This document shows, piece by piece, positions 16,890-24,612 of a stretch of DNA of 43,419 nt. The translations under genes were made by a program, and so were the position numbers. The notes below the pieces were generated by a model. The model was not told where the DNA came from. It made no database searches and was given only the letters and a program-made list of their open reading frames with translations. Origin of the DNA: an uncultured Lachnospiraceae bacterium (GTDB lineage: Bacteria; Bacillota; Clostridia; Lachnospirales; Lachnospiraceae). The stretch covers positions 1-43,419 of the forward strand of contig CALZIE010000005.1 of assembly GCA_945787565.1 (NCBI GenBank), written 5' to 3'. The first letter of the stretch is position 1, and each line of letters begins with the position of its first letter.

Positions 16890-18013
16890 TAGTAGATTAA
16901 CCCCTTTCTTAAAGCTTCCATGTTCTGCTTCATTAAGGAGACATAGGTTGCTTTTGATTCCAGCTCATCCTTTGTGACATTATGACAGGAATGAAGAAGC
17001 AACATTTCAGCCCCTGTTTCTTCTGCTACTGCTCTTGCAATATTCTGCGTGCTGAAATCTGCATAATAAATATAGGGAAGGGAATTCTCTTTTACGGTAT
17101 CAATCAGATAGGCGATGGTTCCAGCGCTTGCTTCTGCTTCTGTGCTGCATCCGGCAAATGCTGCCCGGTAATCAAGCCCTAACTCTTCTGTTAAGTAACG
17201 GAATGGGAATCGGTCTGCTACTACAATCAGCTTATTGACTGCATTCGCAGCAATTTCCTGCATTTCTTCTTCTACTTCTTTGATTTCACCTTGATAAGAA
17301 GCTGCATTCTCATGATATGCCTGCGCATTTTCTAAATCGACCTCACATAACACATCTTCAATCGTTCCAACCATCTTTACTGCATTGCTTAAAGATGTCC
17401 AAATATGCTCATCATATTCGACTTCATCATCTGCATGATCATTTGTCTCTTCTGTTTCTGGAGTTTCCATATCATGTGCATGGTCGTCTTCTGCTTCTGC
17501 AGTCTCCGTATCATGTGCATGGTCGTCTTCTGCTTCTGCAGTCTCCGTATCGTGTGCATGGTCATCCTCTACTTCTACCATTTGCGTATCGTGCGCATGG
17601 TCACCTTCCTCGTGCTCGTGTTCCATGCCTTCTACGATTTCTTCTTCATATAAGGTGACGGAATCCATTAAACGGATGATTGTCTTTCCTTCGGTATCCA
17701 TGGACTCTAAGATTGTCTCTACCCAGTCTTCACTTTCGCCGCCTATATAGATAAATACATCTGCGTCTTTGATTTTAATGATATCGGCTGGAGAAGGATC
17801 AAACGTATGAATCTCTGCTCCTGGCTTGATTAACATAGTAATCTCTGCCTTATCTCCTGCTACCGCTCTTGCAAAATCATAAGCTGGAAAAATCGTCGTT
17901 ACAATGGACAATGAAGTATCCTCTGATACGGTGTCTGCCGTTTTGGCGCACCCAAACAAAGCTGTAACCATCATTACAACCGTACATAAAAATGCCATTC
18001 TCTTTTTCATCAC
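16889..18013 (-). CDS. znuA: Metal-binding lipoprotein with His-rich repeat loop (ZnuA-like)
   Basis: Extracellular substrate-binding protein of the importer. A lipobox (ALFGC, Cys22) anchors it. The fold is the ZnuA/TroA cluster with conserved pieces SIVTTIFPAYDFARAVAG, the ligand His in AEIHTFDPSP, and a C-terminal half with YADFSTQNIARAVAEETGAE and LLHSC. In the usual zinc-loop position (about residues 135-195) it carries four repeats of a 13-residue unit containing DDHAHD, encoded by four 39-bp direct repeats (17471-17612). Such His/Asp-rich loops are typical of zinc, more than manganese, uptake proteins. Its start is 49 nt from the stop of the small Cys/His membrane protein gene. Confidence 0.92.
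   Translation of the reverse strand: MMKKRMAFLCTVVMMVTALFGCAKTADTVSEDTSLSIVTTIFPAYDFARAVAGDKAEITMLIKPGAEIHTFDPSPADIIKIKDADVFIYIGGESEDWVETILESMDTEGKTIIRLMDSVTLYEEEIVEGMEHEHEEGDHAHDTQMVEVEDDHAHDTETAEAEDDHAHDTETAEAEDDHAHDMETPETEETNDHADDEVEYDEHIWTSLSNAVKMVGTIEDVLCEVDLENAQAYHENAASYQGEIKEVEEEMQEIAANAVNKLIVVADRFPFRYLTEELGLDYRAAFAGCSTEAEASAGTIAYLIDTVKENSLPYIYYADFSTQNIARAVAEETGAEMLLLHSCHNVTKDELESKATYVSLMKQNMEALRKGLIY
17471..17612 (-). repeat. Four 39-bp tandem repeats inside znuA
   Basis: Units at 17471-17509, 17510-17548, 17549-17587 and 17588 onward. The first two are identical over 39 bp; the others are diverged but in frame. Each encodes 13 residues with the DDHAHD zinc-binding core. Repeat number may vary between strains. 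Confidence 0.9.
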
Positions 18014-18062
18014 AAATAGCCTCCTAAATTCATATTCAGTTTTTACATGCTATCTGTGTGAT

Positions 18063-18371
18063 TCAACAATTCATTCGGATACTAAGAAGAACCAGCGTCT
18101 GTTCATCAAGCGCTGGATTTAGATATGCAGTCTGTTCCTGGGCGTTGTTATCTTTCAGCCAATTTTGCTGAAAGAACGATTCAACATGGATAGAGGAAAA
18201 ACGATTCAGATAATCATTTCCTTCTTTGACCATCACACATGTGTTACAGTGACTTCCCGTACACTGATGGATCTCATGCCCTGAAACATAAAAGACGGTT
18301 CCGTAGATGGAGGCGATCATACAAACCAGCAGAATGACAGAGATTGCTCTTTTCTTTATTCTATTGCTCAT
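18063..18371 (-). CDS. Small membrane protein with a His/Cys metal-binding-like motif
   Basis: The 102-residue protein has a basic N-terminus, one transmembrane helix (ISVILLVCMIASIYGTVFYV, about residues 10-29), then HEIHQCTGSHCNTC (about residues 32-45): two His and three Cys spaced like a metal site on the outer face. The remainder is soluble and contains no recognised domain. It is the first gene of the zinc operon (AGGTG ribosome site, promoter at 18404-18432), so a role in metal sensing or handling is likely by context only. I do not know a characterised homologue, although similar Cys/His membrane proteins are often found near metal transport genes in Firmicutes. Confidence 0.7.
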   Translation of the reverse strand: MSNRIKKRAISVILLVCMIASIYGTVFYVSGHEIHQCTGSHCNTCVMVKEGNDYLNRFSSIHVESFFQQNWLKDNNAQEQTAYLNPALDEQTLVLLSIRMNC

Positions 18372-18403
18372 AGGATCACCTCATTTTCTTTTTACTGACC
18401 TAC

Positions 18404-18432
18404 ATTGTAGCATTCCACCTTTTAGGTGTCAA
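18404..18432 (-). promoter_or_regulatory. Promoter of the zinc operon with an operator-like palindrome
   Basis: TTGACA (plus 18427-18432) and TACAAT (plus 18404-18409) are 17 nt apart on the minus strand. Between them lies the palindrome CACCTTTTAGGTG (18416-18428), which overlaps the -35 edge. A bound repressor there would block RNA polymerase. It does not match the Zur or AdcR boxes I know; it loosely resembles DtxR/MntR-type sites. Confidence 0.75.
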
Positions 18433-18463
18433 ATGCTTTACATTGGGAAATACTAACGTAGAC

Positions 18464-18483
18464 TTGATAAAATCTATTATCAA
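18464..18483 (+). promoter_or_regulatory. Operator-like palindrome before the amidohydrolase gene
   Basis: TTGATA (18464-18469) and TATCAA (18478-18483) form a 20-bp interrupted palindrome ending 12 nt before the ATG and overlapping a possible -10 (TAAAAT). It could be the site of a repressor. No clear -35 was found. Confidence 0.4.
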
Positions 18484-18495
18484 AGAGGTAAACTT

Positions 18496-19677
18496 ATGAT
18501 ACTAATTCAAAATGGCACGATCTTAACAATGACAGGCGAGAACTACGAACCTGGTGATCTTTTGATTGAAGGAACAAAGATAAAAAAGATTGCAAAACAT
18601 ATTAATCTTCCGGATGGAGATACGACTACCATTATTGATGCAACCGGCTGCATCGTGACCCCAGGGCTTATTGAAGCACACTGCCATGTTGGCATAACGG
18701 AGGCAAAGATGGGGAAAGAAGGGGATGACTGCAACGAATGTACGAAACCACTTACTCCGTGGCTTCGGGCATTAGATGCCATTAACCCGATGGATGCCGC
18801 CTTTGACGATGCCGTGCAGGCAGGTATTACTTCCGTTATGGTTGGCCCCGGAAGCTCTAATGTAGTGGGCGGACAATTTCTATTTATGAAGACAAAAGGT
18901 GATCGGGTGATCGACCATCTAACCGTCTTAGAACCTGCTGCCATGAAAGTTGCCTTTGGAGAAAATCCAAAAGCAGCTTTTGGAGAACAGAATGTCATGC
19001 CTATGACTCGCATGGCCATTGCAGGAATGCTTCGCCAGGAACTATTCCATGCAAAAGAATACTTAAAAAAGAAAAAACAAGCAGAAAAAAAGCATGAAGA
19101 CTTTGAACCGGATTTCTCCTATGAAAGCTGGATTCCCGTTTTGGAACAGAAAATCCCTCTAAAAGTACATGCCCACCGTACCGATGATATCCTGACCGCT
19201 ATCCGGATTGCAAAAGATTTTGATTTAAAGATTACACTAGACCATTGCACCGAAGGTCACCTGATTGCAAAAGAGATTGCAGCGTCTGGATTCCCTGCCA
19301 TTGTGGGACCCGACCTTGCAAGCCGTGATAAGATTGAGGTGCAGAATATGGCATTTAAAACCGCCGGTATCCTCAACAAGGAAGGTGTCTTAGTTGCCAT
19401 CACCACGGATCATCCGGTATCCCTTATTCAGTGCCTTCCTGTCTGTGCCGGTCTTGCAGCAAAATACGGTCTTGGAAAGGAAGAGGCATTAAAAGCTATT
19501 ACGATTAATGCGGCAAAAATCTGCCAGGTAGATAAGCTGGTTGGCTCTCTAGAGGAAGGAAAAGATGCGGACATCGCCATCTTTGACGGTTTTCCTCTTG
19601 AACTCTCAACAACCTGTCTCTATACCTTTATCAACGGTCGCCTTGAATTCAATCTGCAGGATAGCTCTAATTCCTAA
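18496..19677 (+). CDS. Metal-dependent amidohydrolase
   Basis: Hydrolase of the amidohydrolase superfamily (imidazolonepropionase/dihydroorotase-like fold). The 393 residues contain the zinc motif VTPGLIEAHCHVG (about residues 56-68), a second-metal His in KVHAHRTDD, then LDHCTEGHL and the conserved Asp in ITTDHPVS. The N-terminal and C-terminal beta sandwich ends (ILIQNGTILTM; VGSLEEGKDADIAIFDG) are also typical. Substrate unknown; this subgroup is often annotated only as amidohydrolase. AGAGGT precedes the start. It is divergent from the zinc operon and convergent with cstA. Confidence 0.88.
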   Translation: MILIQNGTILTMTGENYEPGDLLIEGTKIKKIAKHINLPDGDTTTIIDATGCIVTPGLIEAHCHVGITEAKMGKEGDDCNECTKPLTPWLRALDAINPMDAAFDDAVQAGITSVMVGPGSSNVVGGQFLFMKTKGDRVIDHLTVLEPAAMKVAFGENPKAAFGEQNVMPMTRMAIAGMLRQELFHAKEYLKKKKQAEKKHEDFEPDFSYESWIPVLEQKIPLKVHAHRTDDILTAIRIAKDFDLKITLDHCTEGHLIAKEIAASGFPAIVGPDLASRDKIEVQNMAFKTAGILNKEGVLVAITTDHPVSLIQCLPVCAGLAAKYGLGKEEALKAITINAAKICQVDKLVGSLEEGKDADIAIFDGFPLELSTTCLYTFINGRLEFNLQDSSNS

Positions 19678-19682
19678 AATGC

Positions 19683-19742
19683 AAAAATAGCGAGAGCCTT
19701 TTCCTATCACACAAATGCTATCTGATAGGGAAGGATTCCCGC
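19683..19742. terminator. Terminator between amidohydrolase and cstA genes
   Basis: The stem GCGAGAGCCTTTTCCTATCA pairs imperfectly with TCTGATAGGGAAGGATTCCCGC. An A run on its left edge gives a T tract for the minus-strand cstA transcript. It can also act on the plus strand. Confidence 0.7.
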
Positions 19743-19796
19743 CATTTACTTATTTATTAATCCATTCATTCTAAAACGAATATTCCAACCGCTTTA

Positions 19797-21503
19797 TTAT
19801 GCGGACTGCTCTTCTATTACAACATCCTTTGTTTTACCGAGCAGTTTGCTGATACCCTGGACTGCCACCATAATGCCAAGACCTAATAACAGAATAGCAA
19901 ATACAAGCTGAAGACCATCTTTCATAATAATAAAGTCAGCTGGGCTATTTACTAAGATCTTAACGATTGACCAGATTTTCTGGATCAATGCGGTAAAAGT
20001 AACACCAAGCATAATTACCATTGGTCCCCATAACATGAATCCCTGACGTTTGGTGCGTTTTAAGAATACTGCACAGGCAATTAAAGCAAGGGCAGATAAT
20101 AACTGGTTTGCAGATCCAAATAATGGCCAGATATTTGCATATCCCACTTTTGCTAACGCAAATCCTAATAATAATGTTGCGGCAGTTGCAACGAATTTGT
20201 TCGTGCAGATTTTTCTTACCGGTCCCATATCCTCATCTTTAATGGATGCATCTAAGAAAAATTCCTGGAAGCTTAACCGTCCTACTCTGGCAACGGAATC
20301 AAGGCTTGTTAATGCAAATGCAGATACGGCAAGATTGATTAAGGTATAGCAGATGCCGGTTGGCAGACCTGTTTTACCAAGAAAACTTGATATTGCATTG
20401 GCAAAGATGTTAGCTGGAGTATTGGCTACACCGTCTGGAAGAGCGATTGCAGCACCAACTGCGATCAATGCGATTACCGCTAATAAGCTTTCCAATAACA
20501 TGGCACCAAATGATACCGGAAGCATATCTTTTTCATTCTTAATCTGCTTGGATGCCGTTCCGGAAGAGACTAAAGAGTGGAATCCGGATACCGCGCCACA
20601 AGCGATCGTTACGAATAATGTCGGGAACAGATAACTGCCATCTACCTTAAAGGATGTAAAAGCATCTAAGTTCATGCTTGGATTATATACAAAGATGCCC
20701 ACTACCGAACCAATCATCATTGCGATTAAAAGAAAACTGTTTAAATAGTCTCTTGGCTGTAACAGTGCCCATACTGGCATTACGGATGCAATGAAAATAT
20801 AGATGAATACAAAATACAGCCAGAAATCAAGGCCGAAATAAATTGGTACATTCACACCGATTACAATGGATGCAACCAAGATGGCGATTGCCACAATCGT
20901 ATTTACCGTTGTGGAGCATTTGGATTTCTTTAAAAAGATACCAAGCCCTACCGCTCCTAAAATGAATAAAATGGATGTGGTTGCGACGGAACCATTGGCA
21001 GCCACCTTAACCGTCTCACCATCTACCACATTCAATCCGTTAAATGTCTTTGCCACAATATCTGCAAATGCTGCCACTACTAAAATGGAGAACAGCCAGC
21101 AGAATAATAAAAATAACTTCTTTCCAAGCTTTCCAATATAAACTTCAATTATGTACCCAATGGAACGGCCTTTATTCTTTACGGATGCATACATACTCGA
21201 AAAATCCTGTACCGCACCAAAGAAAATACCGCCTAACAGCACCCATAAAAGCACTGGCACCCATCCAAACACAGCCGCCTGAATTGGTCCATTGATTGGT
21301 CCTGCACCGGCAATGGATGCAAACTGATGTCCAAACACAACTCCTTTATTGGCCGGTGCATAGTCCACACCATCCTGCATCTCATATGCAGGTGTTTTTG
21401 CATTTGGATTGATTCCCCATTTTTTCGCTAAATATCTTCCGTATACAAGATATGCGGCAGATAATGCGACAAGCGCAATTACCATTATTGTGATACCTGT
21501 CAT
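19797..21503 (-). CDS. cstA: CstA-family transporter (carbon starvation protein)
   Basis: Large membrane carrier of the CstA/BtsT family, which imports peptides or pyruvate during carbon limitation. The 568 residues have many hydrophobic helices. Signature blocks are DYAPANKGVVFGHQFASIAGAGPINGPI cut into YAPANKGVVFGHQFASI and AGPINGPIQAA (about residues 47-78), GGIFFGAVQDFSSMYASVKNKG, and AVSGFHSLVSSGTASKQI. The C-terminus LWPLFGSANQ-like stretch (IWPLFGSANQLLSALAL) is present. A promoter with a central palindrome lies upstream, consistent with regulation by nutrient state. It is monocistronic. Pyruvate versus peptide specificity is unknown. Confidence 0.92.
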   Translation of the reverse strand: MTGITIMVIALVALSAAYLVYGRYLAKKWGINPNAKTPAYEMQDGVDYAPANKGVVFGHQFASIAGAGPINGPIQAAVFGWVPVLLWVLLGGIFFGAVQDFSSMYASVKNKGRSIGYIIEVYIGKLGKKLFLLFCWLFSILVVAAFADIVAKTFNGLNVVDGETVKVAANGSVATTSILFILGAVGLGIFLKKSKCSTTVNTIVAIAILVASIVIGVNVPIYFGLDFWLYFVFIYIFIASVMPVWALLQPRDYLNSFLLIAMMIGSVVGIFVYNPSMNLDAFTSFKVDGSYLFPTLFVTIACGAVSGFHSLVSSGTASKQIKNEKDMLPVSFGAMLLESLLAVIALIAVGAAIALPDGVANTPANIFANAISSFLGKTGLPTGICYTLINLAVSAFALTSLDSVARVGRLSFQEFFLDASIKDEDMGPVRKICTNKFVATAATLLLGFALAKVGYANIWPLFGSANQLLSALALIACAVFLKRTKRQGFMLWGPMVIMLGVTFTALIQKIWSIVKILVNSPADFIIMKDGLQLVFAILLLGLGIMVAVQGISKLLGKTKDVVIEEQSA

Positions 21504-21567
21504 ACTCAGACCCTCCCTGTTTATCTCCTCATTTCAGCCATTCTTTACAGCTGTTTTAATTTCTCTC

Positions 21568-21596
21568 ACTATAGCACTTTAGTGCAGAAAACTCAA
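21568..21596 (-). promoter_or_regulatory. Promoter of cstA with an internal palindrome
   Basis: TTGAGT (plus 21591-21596) and TATAGT (plus 21568-21573) are 17 nt apart. Between them lies GCACTTTAGTGC (21574-21585), a perfect 12-bp palindrome and a possible repressor site. The leader to the start is about 60 nt. Confidence 0.75.
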
Positions 21597-21628
21597 TATT
21601 TCTCCCTATGCTGATTTTTCATGTCTGA

Positions 21629-21645
21629 TATAACTTGAAGTTATA
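21629..21645 (-). promoter_or_regulatory. 17-bp palindrome upstream of the cstA promoter
   Basis: TATAACTTGAAGTTATA is perfectly symmetrical about a central G. It lies about 32 nt upstream of the cstA -35, where an activator might bind. Function is inference. Confidence 0.4.
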
Positions 21646-21742
21646 AAATAAGTAATTTTGTCGTATTATAATTGCAGGGATAGGCAGATTCCTAAGATAT
21701 TTTCTAGATAAACAGAACATTCATGCATCGTTTTCGGTTCAT

Positions 21743-21804
21743 AAAAAAGGCTATCGTCCGTTATGTACTACAATAATGCAGTCAGCCGGACAATAGCCTT
21801 TTTT
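21743..21804 (-). terminator. Terminator after the 37-residue peptide gene
   Basis: AAAAAAGGCTATCGTCCG pairs with CGGACAATAGCCTTTTTT around a 26-nt loop, giving six T in either direction. It lies 42 nt past the small gene's stop and insulates cstA. Confidence 0.85.
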
Positions 21805-21846
21805 CTATCTATTTTAAAATCATTCTTTTTATGTATCAATACGTTT

Positions 21847-21960
21847 TTATAAACAACGTTTCTGTGCATTTGCAAGTACAACCACCGCATCTAATACCTC
21901 ATTTAAAAACGCTTTCATTCTTTCTTTTCCTGATTTTTTATTGCTTTCATTCTTCATCAT
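21847..21960 (-). CDS. 37-residue peptide of unknown function
   Basis: I do not recognise this gene. The start at 21960 is favoured by AGGGGGAGAG about 7 nt upstream; a longer frame to 22059 lacks a site. The peptide is basic at its N-terminus (MMKNESNKKSGKERMK) and has a hydrophobic helical stretch AFLNEVLDAVVVLANAQ before ending KRCL. It could be a small membrane-associated peptide, a secreted signal precursor or a toxin-like peptide; nothing nearby supports any of these (no protease, transporter or histidine kinase adjoins). It has its own candidate promoter, palindrome and terminator, which favours a real gene. Confidence 0.5.
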   Translation of the reverse strand: MMKNESNKKSGKERMKAFLNEVLDAVVVLANAQKRCL

Positions 21961-21999
21961 TTTTATCTCTCCCCCTATCATTTTCATTTCCAGTATCCT

Positions 22000-22028
22000 A
22001 GGATACCTTAATTTTGGGGGATTCGCAA
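22000..22028 (-). promoter_or_regulatory. Candidate promoter and palindromic operator of the 37-residue peptide gene
   Basis: TTGCGA (plus 22023-22028) and TATCCT (plus 22000-22005) are 17 nt apart. The -10 is embedded in the perfect 14-bp palindrome GTATCCTAGGATAC (21993-22006), a likely repressor site. Confidence 0.5.
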
Positions 22029-22032
22029 GACT

Positions 22033-22070
22033 AAAAATGAGAACTGTGATTTTTACCAAACAGTTCTCAT
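22033..22070 (-). terminator. Terminator of the yhaM-rlmD operon
   Basis: ATGAGAACTG pairs with CAGTTCTCAT around a 14-nt loop and is followed on the minus strand by five T. It lies about 70 nt past the rlmD stop. Confidence 0.8.
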
Positions 22071-22141
22071 TGTCTCCCTTTTTCCTTTTATCTACTATAG
22101 CAGAAAAAGGGCATATTTCTTAAATTCTTTGTGCTTTTTTA

Positions 22142-23563
22142 TCATACCTTACTCTTCACTAAGAGGCATACTGTTTCTACATGAACAGAGTGTGGGAACT
22201 GATCCACCGGACGGATTCTCTTCACCTCATAACCATGCTCGCATAGATATTTCGCATCTCTTGCTAACGTAGCAGGATCGCAGGATACATATACCACACG
22301 TTCTGGTGTCATCTTGATAATCGTATCAAGCAGGCTTTCCTCACATCCCTTTCTTGGCGGATCCACGACAATCACATCGGCACGCATGCTGTCATTGCTT
22401 TCGGTATACTTTCTTGGCATGACCTCTTCTGCTGCACCAACAAAGAATTCTGCATTCTCAATCTGATTTAAAATAGCATTATGTTTGGCATCTTCAATCG
22501 CTTCTGGCACGATTTCCACCCCATACACCTGTTTTGCCTGTTTTGCTAAGAATAAGGAAATCGTACCGATTCCGCAGTAAAGATCCCATACGGTTTCATT
22601 TCCATGAAGGTCGGCATATTCTAACGCAAGATCGTATAGCTTCTTTGTCTGAACCGGATTTACCTGGAAGAAAGACAGCGGAGAAATCTGATACTTGATA
22701 TCACCGATATAATCGGTAATATAAGCCTCTCCATATACCGGAATCACTTTCTTTCCTAAGATTACATTCGTCTTTTCAGTATTCACATTTAAGCATACAC
22801 TTGTCAGATGATACTTTTCATCTGCTTTGCTTAAATCCTTTAATGCTTCTACTAACTGATCCTTATATGGAAGATCCTTTCCATTGATAATGACGCAGAC
22901 CATTACTTCGCCGGTTGTAGCTCCGACTCTTGTCAAAATATGACGTACGAGTCCGGTATGGCTCTCCTCATCATATGGCTTCACATCATACTTTGCCAAG
23001 AACTCTTTTACGGTCTGAATCATAAATGCGTTTAACGTATCTCCGATATAACAGTGGCTTGTATCAATAATGGTATGGGTTCTTCCTGCGTAAAATCCCA
23101 TTACTGGTTTTCCATCCTTATCAGCACCTACTGGGAACTGGGACTTATTACGGTAATGGAATGGTTCTTCCATCCCTACGATTGGTTCTAGCTCTGGATT
23201 TTCAAATCCGCCGATTCGCTTAAAGCAGTTATATACCTTCTGCTGCTTGTACGCAAGTTGCTTTTCATAAGAAATCTGCTGAATCTGACATCCTCCACAC
23301 TTTGCGGCAAGCTCGCATTTTGGTGTGACACGGTATGGGGAAGGACTTATGATTTCCTCCACTTTTGCATAGCCGAATGCTTTCTTTGTCTTTAATACTT
23401 TGGCGCGCACCACATCACCGGCAACGGCATCTTTAATAAATAGTGTATAACCATTATATTTGCCAATGCCTTCGCCATCATTTCCGATATCATCTATTGT
23501 TACTTCTACAATCTGGTTCTTCTCCACGATATGAGAAGAGTCATTTCCGTTCTTCTTACTCAT
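22142..23563 (-). CDS. rlmD: 23S rRNA (uracil-C5-)-methyltransferase RlmD family
   Basis: SAM-dependent methyltransferase that makes 5-methyluridine in 23S rRNA. The 473-residue protein has a clear N-terminal TRAM domain (VEVTIDDIGNDGEGIGKYNGYTLFIKDAVAGDVV cut into DDIGNDGEGIGKYNGY and FIKDAVAGDVV, about residues 20-55), an iron-sulfur set (CELAAKCGGCQ, plus the Cys of SHCYIGD), SAM loop DLYCGIGTISLFLA, DPPRKGCEE and catalytic SCDPATLARD. It is 18 nt behind yhaM and probably cotranscribed. A shorter paralogue is at 11055-12386; the TRAM domain is better conserved in this one. Confidence 0.92.
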   Translation of the reverse strand: MSKKNGNDSSHIVEKNQIVEVTIDDIGNDGEGIGKYNGYTLFIKDAVAGDVVRAKVLKTKKAFGYAKVEEIISPSPYRVTPKCELAAKCGGCQIQQISYEKQLAYKQQKVYNCFKRIGGFENPELEPIVGMEEPFHYRNKSQFPVGADKDGKPVMGFYAGRTHTIIDTSHCYIGDTLNAFMIQTVKEFLAKYDVKPYDEESHTGLVRHILTRVGATTGEVMVCVIINGKDLPYKDQLVEALKDLSKADEKYHLTSVCLNVNTEKTNVILGKKVIPVYGEAYITDYIGDIKYQISPLSFFQVNPVQTKKLYDLALEYADLHGNETVWDLYCGIGTISLFLAKQAKQVYGVEIVPEAIEDAKHNAILNQIENAEFFVGAAEEVMPRKYTESNDSMRADVIVVDPPRKGCEESLLDTIIKMTPERVVYVSCDPATLARDAKYLCEHGYEVKRIRPVDQFPHSVHVETVCLLVKSKV

Positions 23564-23581
23564 CCTGTATCATCCTTAATC

Positions 23582-24526
23582 TTAATATTCCGATGTTCTT
23601 CTGATATTGGAATCGAATAAACGCTGGAATCCTAACCAGTCCGTTTTATCCTCGGTTCCAAGTAAAAGCTCGGTCATTGTCTGCATCTTTGCATCCAGAT
23701 TATCGATCATGGATAAAGCAAGCGCTTCTGCAAGAGCTGGCTTCTTCGGAGAACCATACTCTAATTCACCATGATGCGCTAAGATACAGTGCATGATTTC
23801 ATTCGCCATCTTTGGAGGGAATCCTGGAATGGTCTTGATTCGTTCGTTCACTTTTGCAGTTCCGATATAGATATGACCAAGAAGATTTCCTTCATCTGTA
23901 TAGTCGTTCTCAGGGAAAGAAGAAATCTCCTCTAACTTTCCGATGTCATGGAATAATGCAGATGTCACTAAAAGGTCACGCTGTAAAATTGGATAATTGT
24001 CGCACATATAATTACATAAACGCACGATTCCAAGTGTATGCTCTAACAGGCCTCCGATAAATCCATGATGCACGCTCTTTGCGGCAGAATGATTCTTAAA
24101 CTTCTTAATAAATTCTTTGTCATCTACGAAGAAACTATTCACAAGTGCCTTTACATGCGACTCTTTAATCTTAGCGATATAAGAAAGTAGTTCTTTATAC
24201 ATCTCTTCTACATTCTTTGTCGTAGTCGGCATGAAATCAGCTGGATTGTATTCTCCTTCCTGACTTCTGCGGACGCGCTTAATATTTAACTGTAACGTAC
24301 CTTGGAAGCTTGTTACCTGCCCCTCGATATGTATATAGTCCATTGTTTCAAAATGATCGATGCCTGCTCCTAAATCCCATACTTTTGCATCCATGGTTCC
24401 GGTCTTGTCTTGTAACAGCATGGAGTAGTAGCTTTTTCCTGCCTTTGTCTTTAATGTCTGAAGCTGCTTGCAAAGGTATGTTTCTTTTATCATTTCTCCT
24501 TCGCGCAATTCGTTTAAAAATCTCAT
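23582..24526 (-). CDS. yhaM: 3'-5' exoribonuclease YhaM
   Basis: Cytoplasmic 3'-5' exoribonuclease for RNA turnover. The 314-residue protein matches YhaM in length and order: an N-terminal OB-fold nucleic-acid binding domain (SYYSMLLQDKTGTMDAKVWD... IHIEGQVTSFQGTLQLNI, about residues 30-95) and a metal-dependent HD domain (HHGFIGGLLEHTLG, LVTSALFHDIGKLEE and ILAHHGELEYGSP, about residues 155-265). It heads the operon with rlmD and has its own promoter at 24562-24590. Element B lies right behind that promoter. The start has a weak AGGG ribosome site. Confidence 0.93.
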   Translation of the reverse strand: MRFLNELREGEMIKETYLCKQLQTLKTKAGKSYYSMLLQDKTGTMDAKVWDLGAGIDHFETMDYIHIEGQVTSFQGTLQLNIKRVRRSQEGEYNPADFMPTTTKNVEEMYKELLSYIAKIKESHVKALVNSFFVDDKEFIKKFKNHSAAKSVHHGFIGGLLEHTLGIVRLCNYMCDNYPILQRDLLVTSALFHDIGKLEEISSFPENDYTDEGNLLGHIYIGTAKVNERIKTIPGFPPKMANEIMHCILAHHGELEYGSPKKPALAEALALSMIDNLDAKMQTMTELLLGTEDKTDWLGFQRLFDSNIRRTSEY

Positions 24527-24561
24527 TTTTATCCCTGACCTTTCTAAATTTACCTTCTCTT

Positions 24562-24590
24562 ATTATACCCTACCTCCCCCAATATATAAA
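24562..24590 (-). promoter_or_regulatory. Sigma-A promoter of yhaM
   Basis: TTTATA (plus 24585-24590) and a consensus TATAAT (plus 24562-24567) are 17 nt apart on the minus strand, about 36 nt upstream of the start. Confidence 0.72.
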
Positions 24591-24612
24591 GCACCAAATT
24601 TTGAGGCGAAAT

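Noticed and set aside
17471-17612. Regular 39-bp repeats that might suggest a CRISPR-like array
   Set aside because: They are contiguous with no spacers, lie inside the znuA reading frame and encode a His-rich protein loop.
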